Source: Nitrospira tepida (lineage in GTDB: Bacteria > Nitrospirota > Nitrospiria > Nitrospirales > Nitrospiraceae). From it: a DNA stretch of 64,000 nucleotides. The notes under the pieces were generated by a model. The model made no database searches. It was not told where the DNA came from and saw only the letters and a list, made by a program, of their open reading frames with translations. The stretch spans positions 248,001 to 312,000 of the forward strand of contig NZ_OX365700.1 in assembly GCF_947241125.1 (NCBI RefSeq), in the 5' to 3' direction. Shown here in pieces: positions 45,970 to 56,891 of the stretch; position 1 is the stretch's first letter, and the number at the start of each line of letters is the position of its first letter. Both the position numbers and the translations under genes were made by a program.

Positions 45970-46434
45970 CTAGCGTTCGCGGCGCTCGCGGGCCAACGAC
46001 TTCAGCTCGTCCATGAACTGGTCGATGTCTTTGAAGTCGCGGTAGACCGAGGCGAACCGCACGTAGGCCACTTGATCCAGCTCGCGAAGCGCCTCCATGA
46101 CCTCTTCGCCGATGGTCCGGCTGGCGACTTCCGTCTCGCCGAGCTCTTGAATGCGCTTTTCGATGTGGTCGGCCACCGCTTCGATGGTGGCCATGCTGAT
46201 GGGGCGTTTTTCGCAGGCGCGCTTCAGGCCGGCGATGATCTTGCCGCGATCAAACGGCTCGCGGCGCCCGTCCTTTTTGACGACGAGCGGGAGGGTCTCT
46301 TCGACCCGTTCGTAGGTGGTGTACCGGCGCTTGCAGCCCAAACACTCGCGGCGCCGGCGAATCAGCTCGCCTTCCTTGGCCATCCGCGAATCAACGACCT
46401 TGTCTTCAAGCGCGTCGCAGAACGGGCACTTCAC
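45970..46434 (-). CDS. nrdR: Transcriptional repressor NrdR
   Basis: A 154-residue regulator of ribonucleotide reductase genes. The zinc-ribbon ([15 protein letters not shown]... and [13 protein letters not shown]) is followed by the ATP-cone domain ([24 protein letters not shown], then [11 protein letters not shown]). The length and order are normal. Only a MITE and an IS110 element separate it from glyA, which lies upstream on the same strand, so the two were probably adjacent originally. Confidence 0.96.
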   Translation of the reverse strand: MKCPFCDALEDKVVDSRMAKEGELIRRRRECLGCKRRYTTYERVEETLPLVVKKDGRREPFDRGKIIAGLKRACEKRPISMATIEAVADHIEKRIQELGETEVASRTIGEEVMEALRELDQVAYVRFASVYRDFKDIDQFMDELKSLARERRER

Positions 46435-46563
46435 CGAGCGTGCCTCGTCTCAGGGTTCGAAGCGTTAACGCGCATTATACATGACGGTTCGTCACGAAAC
46501 CGCGAAGTCGCGTGGCGAGACTGGCGCGCGGAGCCGGGAAGACCTGAGCAACTGTCTTGAATG

Positions 46564-49086
<2,523 letters not shown>

Positions 49087-49188
49087 GCGGGCCTCGATGT
49101 GTGAGTCGTGGGAATTGGCGTGGTTCGGGTTGTTTCTGTTTCGATTCCGTTCTACCTGACCGGCTGCGGTCCGCGGCTGTCGTAGTAG

Positions 49189-49671
49189 CTAGGATGTCGC
49201 CTGGGCGGCTTCCGCCGGCGCCTCTTCCTGCTGCTTCACGACATGCACGGCGACCGCGGCGGTCACCTCCCGCGGCAGCTTGATCGCCACCGTGTGTGTG
49301 CCCAGTTCCTTGATCGGATGGGCCAATTGAACCTTGCGGCGATCGACCGTAAAGCCTTGGGCGGCCAATCCGTCGGCGATGTCCTTGTTCGTGACCGATC
49401 CGAACAGCTTGTCGTCCTTGCCGACCTGGACCGGGATCGTCAGCGACACGGCCGAGATCTTCTTGGCGTGGGCTTCGATTTCCAGCCGTTCCTTCTGGGC
49501 CCGCTCGGCCGCCACCCGCTTGGCGTGCTCGAATTCCTTCACGTTCCTGGTGCTGGCCTCCACCGCCTTGCGGCGGGGCAACAGAAAATTCCGCGCAAAC
49601 CCGTCGGTGACATCCAGGACGTCGCCGAGATTGCCGATGCCTTCCAATGTCTCCTGCAAAATGACCTTCAT
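49189..49671 (-). CDS. rplI: 50S ribosomal protein bL9
   Basis: A 160-residue ribosomal protein. The N-terminal domain begins MKVILQETLEGIGNLGDVLDV, then GFARNFLLPRRKAV, followed by the connecting helix and C-terminal RNA-binding domain (DKLFGSVTNKDIADGLAAQG). The start at 49671 has AAGGAG upstream; the extra 18 residues of a longer frame are not family sequence. An Ala/Glu-rich tail (QQEEAPAEAAQATS) extends the usual C-terminus by about ten residues. Confidence 0.95.
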   Translation of the reverse strand: MKVILQETLEGIGNLGDVLDVTDGFARNFLLPRRKAVEASTRNVKEFEHAKRVAAERAQKERLEIEAHAKKISAVSLTIPVQVGKDDKLFGSVTNKDIADGLAAQGFTVDRRKVQLAHPIKELGTHTVAIKLPREVTAAVAVHVVKQQEEAPAEAAQATS

Positions 49672-49944
49672 AGCCCCTGCTCCTTGACTGGTGAAAAGAC
49701 CGTTCACCATACAGGCCACCGGCACCGAAAGTCAACGAGATTGCGGGGATGCGTTGCAGGCCATCACGCATGCGAAGGACCGGGACGGTCCTGGCTGGAT
49801 GGCGGGGTAGCGCACCAACTGACTCACGATTTCAGCTCCAGGCCGGCCGAACGATGGCTGGACGACCGGAGGCACAATTCAGTATGGTGCACTGCCCACG
49901 GGCGGCCGGAGCCGGCGTCACAGGTGGGTAAAGGGTAACGGACC

Positions 49945-51435
49945 ATGTCGATCCTGACCTCTATTGAACAAAGTGCCGCCAAGCTGAAAGCCTGGCGCCA
50001 TTCACCGGATGCCGCCCGCTTCGATGCACCGATCGAGGCGCTCCACTTCCAGCGGCAAGCGACCGTCGGCACGCTCCACCTGTACCGAGCGGATCTGCCG
50101 CCCGGCGCGACCTTACTCGACGATGTGCCGGTCACCATTGTCTTGCCGGAGGGGATGGAGCCGACCGAAGGGCTGGTGCTGGCACAGGAAGGGTCGCAGG
50201 CGCTGATCCAGATCGTGGACGATCTTGGAGCGCAACAGGCTTCGGCGACGATCGTGCCAGATAGCAGCGCCTTTGTCGATGCGGCGGCGCGGCGGCTGGC
50301 CGACATCCTCGCCAAGTCCGCTGCCTATACACTCGGCCCGGCCGAACGGCTGACCGGATTGCTGGAGGGTGATCCCGCGCAGGCGGCCCAAACCATGAGG
50401 GCGGCCGGGACCTCGGTCCTCACGACCCTATGGGCCGACAATCTGGCGGAACGGCGCAGCCGCCTGGCGACGCTGCTGGTCGAGTTGGTCCGGGCCAACA
50501 AGCGCGTCCTGCTGATCAGCCCCGACCATCGAATGTCGGACGACATGACGGCAAGCCTGGCCAAGAGTCTCAAAGCGGCCGGCCTCACCTATAAGACCTA
50601 TCTCACCAGGTACGAGGTGGCGGTTGAGCGGGAGCGGCTGGGCATCCAACTGACGGAGCTGGGGTTCGAGGCGCAGATGCATCAATTCTTTGCGAAGTCA
50701 CGGGCGGACAAGGCGGCCCTGCGCCGCAAGTACGAACGGTTCCGGGAGCTGACGCCAATCCTGGCCTACAAGGCGCAGAAGCAGCAGGAACTGGACGAGG
50801 TCCGGTTGCTCGAATGGCGCTTGATGACGCAGTTGACGGAATGCCGGACCAAGATCGCCGAGATCGATCAGATCGTCGCCCAGTATGAAGCCCTGCCGAT
50901 CTGGAAGCGCCTCGCGATGCAGTCGGTGGGCAAGAACGTGGAGTCGTTGGCCGAGTACCGGCAGATCTATGACCAGCAGACTGTTGGCTTAAAGAAGGAA
51001 TTGGACATCGCGAAGGCGCGCATCGATGAGCTGGCGCCGGAGGCGGCGGTCCCGCGCGACATGCGGCCGGAGTATGAGGAGCTCAAGGAAGAGGTCGTCC
51101 GGCTGGGCGGCACCAAGAAGATCCGCGAGCTGCTCGCAGCCGAAGAGGGCACGAACCGGCAGGCCTTCGTCCAGAACAAGCGGATCGTGGCCACGACAGC
51201 CGGGCGCGTCCTCAGCGATCCCCTGTTCGCGCGGGTGCGGTTCGACGTGCTGGTCGTAGACGAGGCGCCGCAGATCCCTGCGGCGTTCGTTCTGGGCGCG
51301 GCGGCCATCACGCGCGATCGCATCGTGCTCAGCGGCGAACTTCGCGACTTTGCCCTCACCGGCGCCTGGGACCTGAATCGCGAACTGTCGCTCGTCCGGC
51401 CGGATCGAGCGAGCAGCGCGGCGGTGGGACATTGA
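49945..51435 (+). CDS. SF1 helicase-like protein without a Walker A motif
   Basis: A 496-residue protein. After an N-terminal region of about 130 residues, the segment STLLVELVRANKRVLLISPD-like (VLTTLWADNLAERRSRLATLLVELVRANKRVLLIS) aligns with the start of the AAA_11/DNA2-NAM7 helicase domain, but the GxxGxGKT loop is missing. A long coiled-coil insertion (about 235-400) follows, then a Walker B FDVLVVDEAPQIP and the ITRDRIVLSGEL region. The protein ends before a second helicase domain, so it is unlikely to be an active helicase and may bind or regulate. It is not obviously truncated by damage: start and stop are clean. Confidence 0.55.
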   Translation: MSILTSIEQSAAKLKAWRHSPDAARFDAPIEALHFQRQATVGTLHLYRADLPPGATLLDDVPVTIVLPEGMEPTEGLVLAQEGSQALIQIVDDLGAQQASATIVPDSSAFVDAAARRLADILAKSAAYTLGPAERLTGLLEGDPAQAAQTMRAAGTSVLTTLWADNLAERRSRLATLLVELVRANKRVLLISPDHRMSDDMTASLAKSLKAAGLTYKTYLTRYEVAVERERLGIQLTELGFEAQMHQFFAKSRADKAALRRKYERFRELTPILAYKAQKQQELDEVRLLEWRLMTQLTECRTKIAEIDQIVAQYEALPIWKRLAMQSVGKNVESLAEYRQIYDQQTVGLKKELDIAKARIDELAPEAAVPRDMRPEYEELKEEVVRLGGTKKIRELLAAEEGTNRQAFVQNKRIVATTAGRVLSDPLFARVRFDVLVVDEAPQIPAAFVLGAAAITRDRIVLSGELRDFALTGAWDLNRELSLVRPDRASSAAVGH

Positions 51436-51683
51436 GGGTCGGGAAAAAGCCAAGACCAGAGGCCTCGTCACCTTGACGGAACCTCCACCCCTTCGCCATA
51501 ATCAGGCCGCATCATCGATTCGGATCAAGAATCGTGAGGATGGTGCATTCGTCAGGCACGCTCAAAATGGCCTTCAACGAGGCCGCAGGGAGCCCGGCGA
51601 CCGAGGCGTACTGGAGGTTGGTATGTCGAGGCAGATGGACGACTGAGAACGACGCGGGAGAGCATTTTCAGCAGCCTGTAAGT

Positions 51684-51770
51684 GCCGAAGTGGCGGAACT
51701 GGCAGACGCACTAGATTCAGGGTCTAGCGCCCTCCGGGGTGTCCGGGTTCAAATCCCGGCTTCGGCACCA
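51684..51770 (+). tRNA. tRNA-Leu (CAG anticodon)
   Basis: The acceptor stem is GCCGAAG paired with CTTCGGC, followed by discriminator A and an encoded CCA end. The anticodon stem CTAGA/TCTAG encloses TTCAGGG, giving anticodon CAG. A long variable arm (GCGCCCTCCGGGGTGT region) is typical of Leu tRNAs, and the TpsiC loop reads GGTTCAAATCC. A tyrosine integrase gene begins 73 bases downstream on the opposite strand, so this tRNA is a likely integration site. Confidence 0.97.
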
Positions 51771-51843
51771 AATCCATTTTCCACTTGGTTTCTCAAGCAA
51801 TTCCACATCCGATCTCTCCAAAATCTAACCGATCTCTAACGCC

Positions 51844-52992
51844 TCATCCGTGGAGGACCGTTTCAAGAGCTGCGGCTGCCGCCTCTTGCATCGAAGGCTG
51901 AACGTGCGCGTACACGTCCAGCGTGATCGACGTATCCTTGTGTCCCAAGCGTTCCGAGACCACTTTGAGCGGCGTTCCCTGATTGAAGAGGAGCGTCGCG
52001 CAGGTATGGCGGAGGCCGTGAAACTTGATCTTCTTCACTCCGGCCTGCTTGAGGATCATCTGATACTCTCGTTGCCCGAGGTTGTTCATCTGAAGCGGCT
52101 GTCCAAACGCTTTCGCAAACATCAGTCCGTGATCCTTGTAGGCGGTCCCGAGTTCCAGCCGTCCTTTCGCCTGCTCAACCTTGTGTTTCCGAAGCAACGC
52201 GATCGTTCCCGGACTGAGTTGAATCGTCCGAGGCTGCCCATTCTTTGGCGGACCAAAGATCGGCTCTGGTCCTGGTTTGACCAATTGGCGGACAATTGAC
52301 AGCATCCCGGTCTGAACATCCAAATCGGACCATTTCAGCCCGCACAACTCTGCCTTCCTTGCCCCGCTGTCTAGGGCCAGCGCGTAGAACGCCGCGGCTT
52401 GCGTTCCGGCTTCCTTGGCGACATCCAGAAACCGTTTTGCTTCCTGTTCATCCCAACAGTGCTCCATCACCTCTTTGCGGTCATGCTTGGCCCGAGGCTT
52501 TCCAATGACCAAATCGGCGACGTTGCGGGGAACTAGGTCCTGTTTGGTGGCAGCTTTGAGGGCGCTATAGAGAATGGCGTGATGCACCTGAAGGGTCGCT
52601 TTCTTGAGCGGTGAATGATCGTAATACTGCTGTAAGTGACTGGCTCGAAGGTCCGCGAGGCGGATATTCCCGATCTTCGGCTTGAGATGGTTCGTCACGA
52701 CGGAGGAATAGGTCTCATAGGTCCTCTGCCGTTTATGGGGCGGCTTGATCGCCATCTGTAGCCACTCGTCGAGCCACTGACCAAGCGTCAACTTGGACGG
52801 TTCGATCACCTGGCCCGTGTTCACCTTCTGCAACAACTCGGTCAGCTTGTTCTCTGCGGCTTGCTTGGTCCCCCGAAACGTGACCCACTTCTGCTTGCGC
52901 TTGAGCAATCCGGTCTTGGGGTCGATTCTTCGCCCCAGATCCAACACCAGGTAATAGCTTCCATCGTGCCGCTGCGTGATGTGCCCCCTCAT
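51844..52992 (-). CDS. Tyrosine recombinase / phage-type integrase
   Basis: A 382-residue site-specific integrase pointing toward the adjacent tRNA-Leu. It has an N-terminal Arm-binding part (about 1-65, LDLGRRIDPKTGLLKRKQKW), a SAM-like core-binding domain (about 65-165), and a catalytic domain with the conserved Arg in DSGARKAELCGL, HxxR in KFHGLRHTCATLL, the second His in ERLGHKDTS, and the nucleophile Tyr in LDVYAHV. The gene is preceded by GTAGGAGG overlapping the stop of the small gene upstream. It would integrate a genomic island at the tRNA 3' end. Confidence 0.95.
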   Translation of the reverse strand: MRGHITQRHDGSYYLVLDLGRRIDPKTGLLKRKQKWVTFRGTKQAAENKLTELLQKVNTGQVIEPSKLTLGQWLDEWLQMAIKPPHKRQRTYETYSSVVTNHLKPKIGNIRLADLRASHLQQYYDHSPLKKATLQVHHAILYSALKAATKQDLVPRNVADLVIGKPRAKHDRKEVMEHCWDEQEAKRFLDVAKEAGTQAAAFYALALDSGARKAELCGLKWSDLDVQTGMLSIVRQLVKPGPEPIFGPPKNGQPRTIQLSPGTIALLRKHKVEQAKGRLELGTAYKDHGLMFAKAFGQPLQMNNLGQREYQMILKQAGVKKIKFHGLRHTCATLLFNQGTPLKVVSERLGHKDTSITLDVYAHVQPSMQEAAAAALETVLHG

Positions 52993-53004
52993 CGTGGTTT
53001 CCTC

Positions 53005-53166
53005 CTACTTCCTCAGTCCGGAGGCGATGATCGTTTCCGCACAGGCCGGATCATTCCTCACATCCTCCGGCCAGATCCATCCGAATGCCGTGGTCCAGAC
53101 CGCTCCCACGTTCCGTGCCCGCATCGCCTCTAGCGCCTGCTGTTGCTTCCAATTCAGAGTGTTCAT
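53005..53166 (-). CDS. Very small protein (53 aa) before the integrase
   Basis: A 53-residue protein (begins MNTLNWKQQQALEAMRARN, ends IIASGLRK). GGGAGAG precedes the ATG at 53166, and its stop is directly followed by the integrase ribosome site, so the two genes are coupled. It is helical at the start, then Trp-rich. It could be an excisionase-like or accessory peptide of the element, but no helix-turn-helix is certain. Confidence 0.45.
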   Translation of the reverse strand: MNTLNWKQQQALEAMRARNVGAVWTTAFGWIWPEDVRNDPACAETIIASGLRK

Positions 53167-53193
53167 CTCACTCTCCCGCGCAGTTGACCTGGC

Positions 53194-53491
53194 TCAGTAA
53201 TCTTCCGGGCGCATGATCGTCCATCCGTTCACTTCGTTTTCAATCAGCCAGAGACCCGGCGGGACCTGCCAGATGTCGCCCTTGTAGGACGCCAGGCGGA
53301 TTTTTGTTTTGAGCATGGCTGCCAGCTCGGCCAGATACCCGGATGGATATTGGCCGTTGAGCTGGTCAAGGAGCACTTCGGCGGACCCTGTGAACGTGAT
53401 CCCCGCCTTGGCGGCGGCCACTGGCAAGAGGAACGGTTCAAGGTCGGCCCAGAGCCCGCTCGTCATCCGGTTGACCGGCATGTCCCTGAAC
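53194..53491 (-). pseudogene. 3' part of a gene interrupted by IS21 copy 1 (DUF6573-like)
   Basis: This frame (MPVNRMTSGLWADLEPF...IMRPEDY) is the downstream half of a gene whose first part lies on the other side of the IS21 element (55740-55865). When the 7-bp target duplication is collapsed, the reading frame joins exactly: ...CGVRFR-DMPVNRM..., giving an intact protein of about 138 residues. The joined N-terminus (GEPISRYRDQEALSDGAIVDIS) resembles DUF6573-type proteins of plasmids and islands. The 3' part has an internal ATG but probably no own start signal. Confidence 0.75.
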
Positions 53492-53547
53492 TGTCAAGGG
53501 TCACCCAAATTTCCCCAGTTATGGTCATCGAAAACTCCCCACCCTGG

Positions 53548-54330
53548 TTACGTGGTCGTGGCGGCTTCTTCGACGCGCACCAAACCGGCTTTAAGTTTCT
53601 CCTTGAGCCGGTACGAATGACCACGGATATTGATGGTGATGGCGTGGTGCAGGACCCGATCCAGGATCGCGGTCGCCAGCACCCGGTCCCCGAAGACCTC
53701 CCCCCAGGCCCCGAAACTCTGGTTACTGGTGAGAATCATCGGCCCCTTCTCGTAGCGACGCGAGATGAGTTGGAAAAACAAGTTGGCCCCGGTGCGGTCA
53801 ATGGGCAGATAGCCGATCTCATCGATGATCAGTAACCGCGGGATCGTGTAGAGCTTCAGCTTGTCCTCCAGCCGATTCTCCGTCAGGGCTCGAGTCAGTG
53901 TGGCGATCATGGCGGCGGCCGTCGTGAACAACACCCGATAGCCTCGCTCGATCGCTTTGAGCCCCAGCCCGATGGCCAGGTGGCTTTTGCCGACCCCGGG
54001 CGGCCCCAAGATCACGAGATTCTCGCCGTGCTCGATGAAGTGGCAGGTGGCCACTTGCTGGATCTGCTTCTTATCCAGCGACGGCTGGTAGGCGAAGTCG
54101 AAGACCTCCAGACTCTTCACAAACGGAAACCGCGCGAGACTGGTGCGCATCGTAATGTTCTTCTCCGCTTTGGCGGTCACTTCTTCACTGAGGACCTGAT
54201 CGAGGAAGTCCGCATACGACAGGTCCTTGGCCGCCGCCTCCTGTAAGAGGGCGTCGAGCCGCTCGCGGCTCTTCAGGAGCCGCAGCCGCGTCAGCTGTTC
54301 ACGGAGCCGTTCCAGTTGCGCCGGGTTCAT
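53548..54330 (-). CDS. istB: IS21 ATP-binding helper protein IstB, copy 1
   Basis: A 260-residue AAA+ helper that assembles on target DNA and recruits the IstA transposase. Walker A is GPPGVGKSH; Walker B is RLLIIDEIGYLP; the sensor region reads ILTSNQSFGAWGEVFGD. An N-terminal helical region binds IstA in this family. The start codon overlaps the istA stop (ATGA at 54327-54330). Confidence 0.95.
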   Translation of the reverse strand: MNPAQLERLREQLTRLRLLKSRERLDALLQEAAAKDLSYADFLDQVLSEEVTAKAEKNITMRTSLARFPFVKSLEVFDFAYQPSLDKKQIQQVATCHFIEHGENLVILGPPGVGKSHLAIGLGLKAIERGYRVLFTTAAAMIATLTRALTENRLEDKLKLYTIPRLLIIDEIGYLPIDRTGANLFFQLISRRYEKGPMILTSNQSFGAWGEVFGDRVLATAILDRVLHHAITINIRGHSYRLKEKLKAGLVRVEEAATTT

Positions 54331-55595
54331 GGCTGCACCTCGTGCGCCGCCGCGCTCCCGCACACCGCCTCGTAGCACGCCAGATCCCGCACTTCGACCT
54401 CCGGGACCGCACCGGGGTGAGTGGCCAGTTCGCTCAGGGTTGACCGGCGCTGGCGCGCAATGCGGGCACTGGCGCCGGGGCCGTGCTCCGGCAGAATGCG
54501 GAATTGGTGGCGGCCGGGTAACACGGGATGGGTGGCCACCTCGCGGTCGCGATGGAAGATATGGATGGTGTCGCCCCGCCGTTGCGCCTCAACCCGTTGC
54601 CCAATCAGGCGGAAGGGCACGGAATACCGATTCGTGTCGAAGCTGACCAGATAGTCTTCAGCCACGATCCGCGAGACCCGCGCCTCCTGCTGGAAGCCGC
54701 GCTGGCCCGCCAGTGGCACGAGGTGCTCGCGTTCTCGCTCAAACCGCGCGATCGGTCGCTCATGAGTCGTGCCGTGCAGGCGCTGGTCGGCGATCGTCAC
54801 GTTCCATTCGTCGAGCTGGGCCTGGAAGTCCACCACGTCGACAAACGTCCGCCCGGGCAGAAAGTTCCGCTTCACATACTTCACGCCCGATTCCACTTTG
54901 CCTTTGGTCTGCGCCCGGTAGGGCCGACACACGCGGGGCTCAAAGCCCCAATAGTCGGCAAAGGCTTTGAACGTGGGATTCCAGAGGCGTCGGCCGGTCT
55001 CATCCGCATAGCACACGGTGCGCGGACGATCATAGAGATGCTCGCGGGTGTGCCCGCCGAAATGGGCAAAGGCCCGTTCATGGGCCTCCAGAAATTGCGC
55101 CAGGCGCTCATCGGCACACGCGTGATAGAAGCCGCGGCGACTGAACCCTAAGGTGAGCACGAACACGTGCACCACGACGGGACCGGTGCGGAAGGGCACG
55201 GTGGCCTGGCCCCAATCAATCTGACTTTGCTGCCCCGGCGGGGTCTCAAAGCGGAGGAGGGCCCGCTCCGCTTGCAGCTGGACCTCGCGCAGCGGCGCCA
55301 CACACCGCTTCACCGTCTCATAACTGCCGGTGTAGCTCCGGCTCGCCCGCAGTTCCTGGTAGAGAATCCGCGCCGAGTACCCCACCTGCGGGGCGCGGGT
55401 CCGCACAAAGTCGGCATGGGCGGTGAGCAGCGTCTCCGCCACCGCTGCCCGGCGATAGGGGTGCCACGTCGTCTGCCGCAGACTGCGCCGGACCGTCTTG
55501 CGATCCAGATCCAACCGCCGCCCAATCGCTGAAATGGACACCCGCTCCTCGTGAAACAACCGTCGAATCTCCGCCCATCGCTCCTGATCCACCAT
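54327..55595 (-). CDS. istA: IS21 transposase IstA, copy 1
   Basis: A 422-residue DDE transposase. The N-terminal helix-turn-helix reads IRRLFHEERVSISAIGRRLDLDRKTVRRSL. The integrase-core fold contains QIDWGQATV (first Asp) and the RAQTKGKVESGVKYVKRNFLPG region with the catalytic Glu. GGGGAGG precedes the ATG at 55595 and this start fits the family; a frame reaching 55664 is unlikely. Confidence 0.94.
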   Translation of the reverse strand: MVDQERWAEIRRLFHEERVSISAIGRRLDLDRKTVRRSLRQTTWHPYRRAAVAETLLTAHADFVRTRAPQVGYSARILYQELRASRSYTGSYETVKRCVAPLREVQLQAERALLRFETPPGQQSQIDWGQATVPFRTGPVVVHVFVLTLGFSRRGFYHACADERLAQFLEAHERAFAHFGGHTREHLYDRPRTVCYADETGRRLWNPTFKAFADYWGFEPRVCRPYRAQTKGKVESGVKYVKRNFLPGRTFVDVVDFQAQLDEWNVTIADQRLHGTTHERPIARFEREREHLVPLAGQRGFQQEARVSRIVAEDYLVSFDTNRYSVPFRLIGQRVEAQRRGDTIHIFHRDREVATHPVLPGRHQFRILPEHGPGASARIARQRRSTLSELATHPGAVPEVEVRDLACYEAVCGSAAAHEVQP

Positions 55596-55739
55596 GCATG
55601 CCTCCCCAGATTGGTCCCCCTGGGCACGCATGATCGCCGACGCTCCCGTCTCGTCAAGTCCCATCTCCCTCCTCCTTCAGTTAGGAGGGTGGGGAAAATT
55701 CAATGACCACACCTGGGGATTATTGGATGACCGCTGACA

Positions 55740-55865
55740 CCTGAACCTCACACCACAGGATGAAATGTCCACGATCGCACCGTCCGACAGCGCCTCCTGA
55801 TCCCTGTACCGGCTGATCGGCTCTCCGAAGAGTTCAGTCAGTTGGTCCTGATTCGGTTTGCTCAT
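55740..55865 (-). pseudogene. 5' part of a gene interrupted by IS21 copy 1 (DUF6573-like)
   Basis: This is the start of the gene split by the element, beginning MSKPNQDQLTELFGEP at 55865 with an AAAGGAGGAG ribosome site, and running into the insertion after CGVRFR. The 3' part is at 53194-53491. It lies downstream of several small genes transcribed in the same direction, so it was the fifth gene of that unit. Confidence 0.75.
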
Positions 55866-55884
55866 GCCTCCTCCTTTCAGTTGC

Positions 55885-56064
55885 TCAGCCTTCCTCCCGA
55901 TCCTTCCAGACGCGACCGGCGTTCCGTCTCGCTTCCAGATAGGCTTCATGAAGGACGAGGGCGACACCGACCACCAGCACGATTCCGCCCGCCAGGTACC
56001 CCACGAGGAGCATCTGGTCTGCCGCTTGTTTCACCGCATCCACGAATGGCAAGGCTCCGTTCAT
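55885..56064 (-). CDS. Small single-pass membrane protein
   Basis: A 59-residue protein with one hydrophobic helix (residues 18-40, QMLLVGYLAGGIVLVVGVAL) and a basic/acidic C-terminus (RRNAGRVWKDREEG). An AAAGGAGG ribosome site lies inside the previous gene's end, and its ATG overlaps that gene's TGA. Function unknown; typical of small genes on integrative elements. Confidence 0.6.
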   Translation of the reverse strand: MNGALPFVDAVKQAADQMLLVGYLAGGIVLVVGVALVLHEAYLEARRNAGRVWKDREEG

Positions 56065-56237
56065 CGTCGGCCTCCTTTCTTCTGTCCATCAGCGACCCCA
56101 AGGGCCAGGAGCGCCAGCAGCATGCAGAGCGCCTGAAAATCGCGCGCTGAGAGCCTCGCCTTCACTTGCGCCAACGCTCGATACAGTTCGCTCTCGCACG
56201 TTCGCTGCACCCCTCGTCGTCTCAACGTGTGACTCAT
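56061..56237 (-). CDS. Small protein with a C-terminal hydrophobic stretch
   Basis: A 58-residue protein (begins MSHTLRRRGVQRTCESEL) with a Leu/Ala-rich segment near the end (ALCMLLALLALGV). It overlaps the next gene by 4 bases (ATGA), which strongly supports translation. GGGGGTGAAG lies before the start. Not recognised. Confidence 0.55.
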   Translation of the reverse strand: MSHTLRRRGVQRTCESELYRALAQVKARLSARDFQALCMLLALLALGVADGQKKGGRR

Positions 56238-56248
56238 CGCTTCACCCC

Positions 56249-56602
56249 CTAGTTAATGAGCCATTCCACCGAATGATCCTCGTTCAAGATCGCCGCATGG
56301 ACGCTCGCGAAGAGTAATCCCCCCGGGCGGCGACGGCTGCCGGTCCTGAATTCCATCGTGATCTGCCCCGTCAGCCTGGACAGCCGATCCGCCGTCTGTC
56401 GATCGGTCCGAAATCGGAGCACTCGCCGTTCCGCGTCCCAGGTGGCCTTGTAGGTCCCGTTCAACTGCGCCCCCAAGTCGGAGAGGAAACGGACCCCATA
56501 ACGCCCGGTCTGGATTGTTCCGTTCATCGTTTCAGTCGCCACGCCCTTGACCCCGTTGACGTACAAGGTTTCCCGTTTCGGTTTCCGTTTCGTGGTCTTC
56601 AT
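56249..56602 (-). CDS. Hypothetical protein
   Basis: A 117-residue soluble protein with a very basic N-terminus (MKTTKRKPKRETLYVNGVKG) and a beta-rich body (YKATWDAERRVLRFRTDRQTADRLSRLTGQITMEF). GGGGAGAGAA precedes the ATG. It lies between two small genes on the same strand. I do not recognise it. Confidence 0.55.
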   Translation of the reverse strand: MKTTKRKPKRETLYVNGVKGVATETMNGTIQTGRYGVRFLSDLGAQLNGTYKATWDAERRVLRFRTDRQTADRLSRLTGQITMEFRTGSRRRPGGLLFASVHAAILNEDHSVEWLIN

Positions 56603-56628
56603 TTCTCTCCCCCCCTTGGGTTGTCCTC

Positions 56629-56784
56629 TCACCCGCCTTTCTTCGCGGGCTTGGGACCCTCGTTGAATTCCCGCTCCAGCACATGCCGGATGAAACCGCT
56701 GTACGTGTAGCCCTTGGCCCGCATCGCATCCAGGCGCTTCTTCACCGACTCCGGCACCATGATGAGAATCCGCACCAGCTTCAT
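56629..56784 (-). CDS. Small ribbon-helix-helix-like protein
   Basis: A 51-residue protein (VRILIMVPESVKKRLDAMRAKGYTYSGFIRHVLERE) with the strand-helix-helix pattern of CopG/Arc repressors. An AAAGGAGGTG ribosome site lies directly before the ATG. Its promoter region holds a perfect 12-bp inverted repeat (56803-56834), and a second RHH-like gene diverges from the other side. It is the first gene of the small-gene unit running to 53194. Confidence 0.65.
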   Translation of the reverse strand: MKLVRILIMVPESVKKRLDAMRAKGYTYSGFIRHVLEREFNEGPKPAKKGG

Positions 56785-56802
56785 ACGCACCTCCTTTGTG
56801 AT

Positions 56803-56834
56803 AACTACATAATATGATAACTTATTATGTAGTT
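56803..56834. promoter_or_regulatory. Candidate operator palindrome between divergent RHH genes
   Basis: AACTACATAATA and its exact reverse complement TATTATGTAGTT are separated by 8 bases. The repeat extends outward imperfectly (TGATA...TATCA). Related half-site sequence (CATAAGTTGTTATC) is found near 56861. The AT-rich palindrome stands out from the GC-rich surroundings and lies between two divergent ribbon-helix-helix genes, so it is a likely binding site for one or both. Confidence 0.65.
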
Positions 56835-56891
56835 AGTTATCAAGCTAGGTGGTTTGACGACATAAGTTGTTATCAGGTAAGGTTTTCCGCC

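Larger units (their letters stand above)
53492..55739 (-). mobile_element. IS21-family element, copy 1 (2248 bp)
   Basis: The element is bounded by TGTCAAGGGTCACCC (left) and a related right end whose reverse complement is TGTCAGCGGTCATCC, imperfect terminal inverted repeats beginning TGTCA. It is flanked by 7-bp direct repeats CCTGAAC (53485-53491 and 55740-55746). It carries istA and istB with an ATGA overlap. Copy 2 at 59877-62124 has the same length and its IstA and IstB translate identically, so both are recent. Confidence 0.95.
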
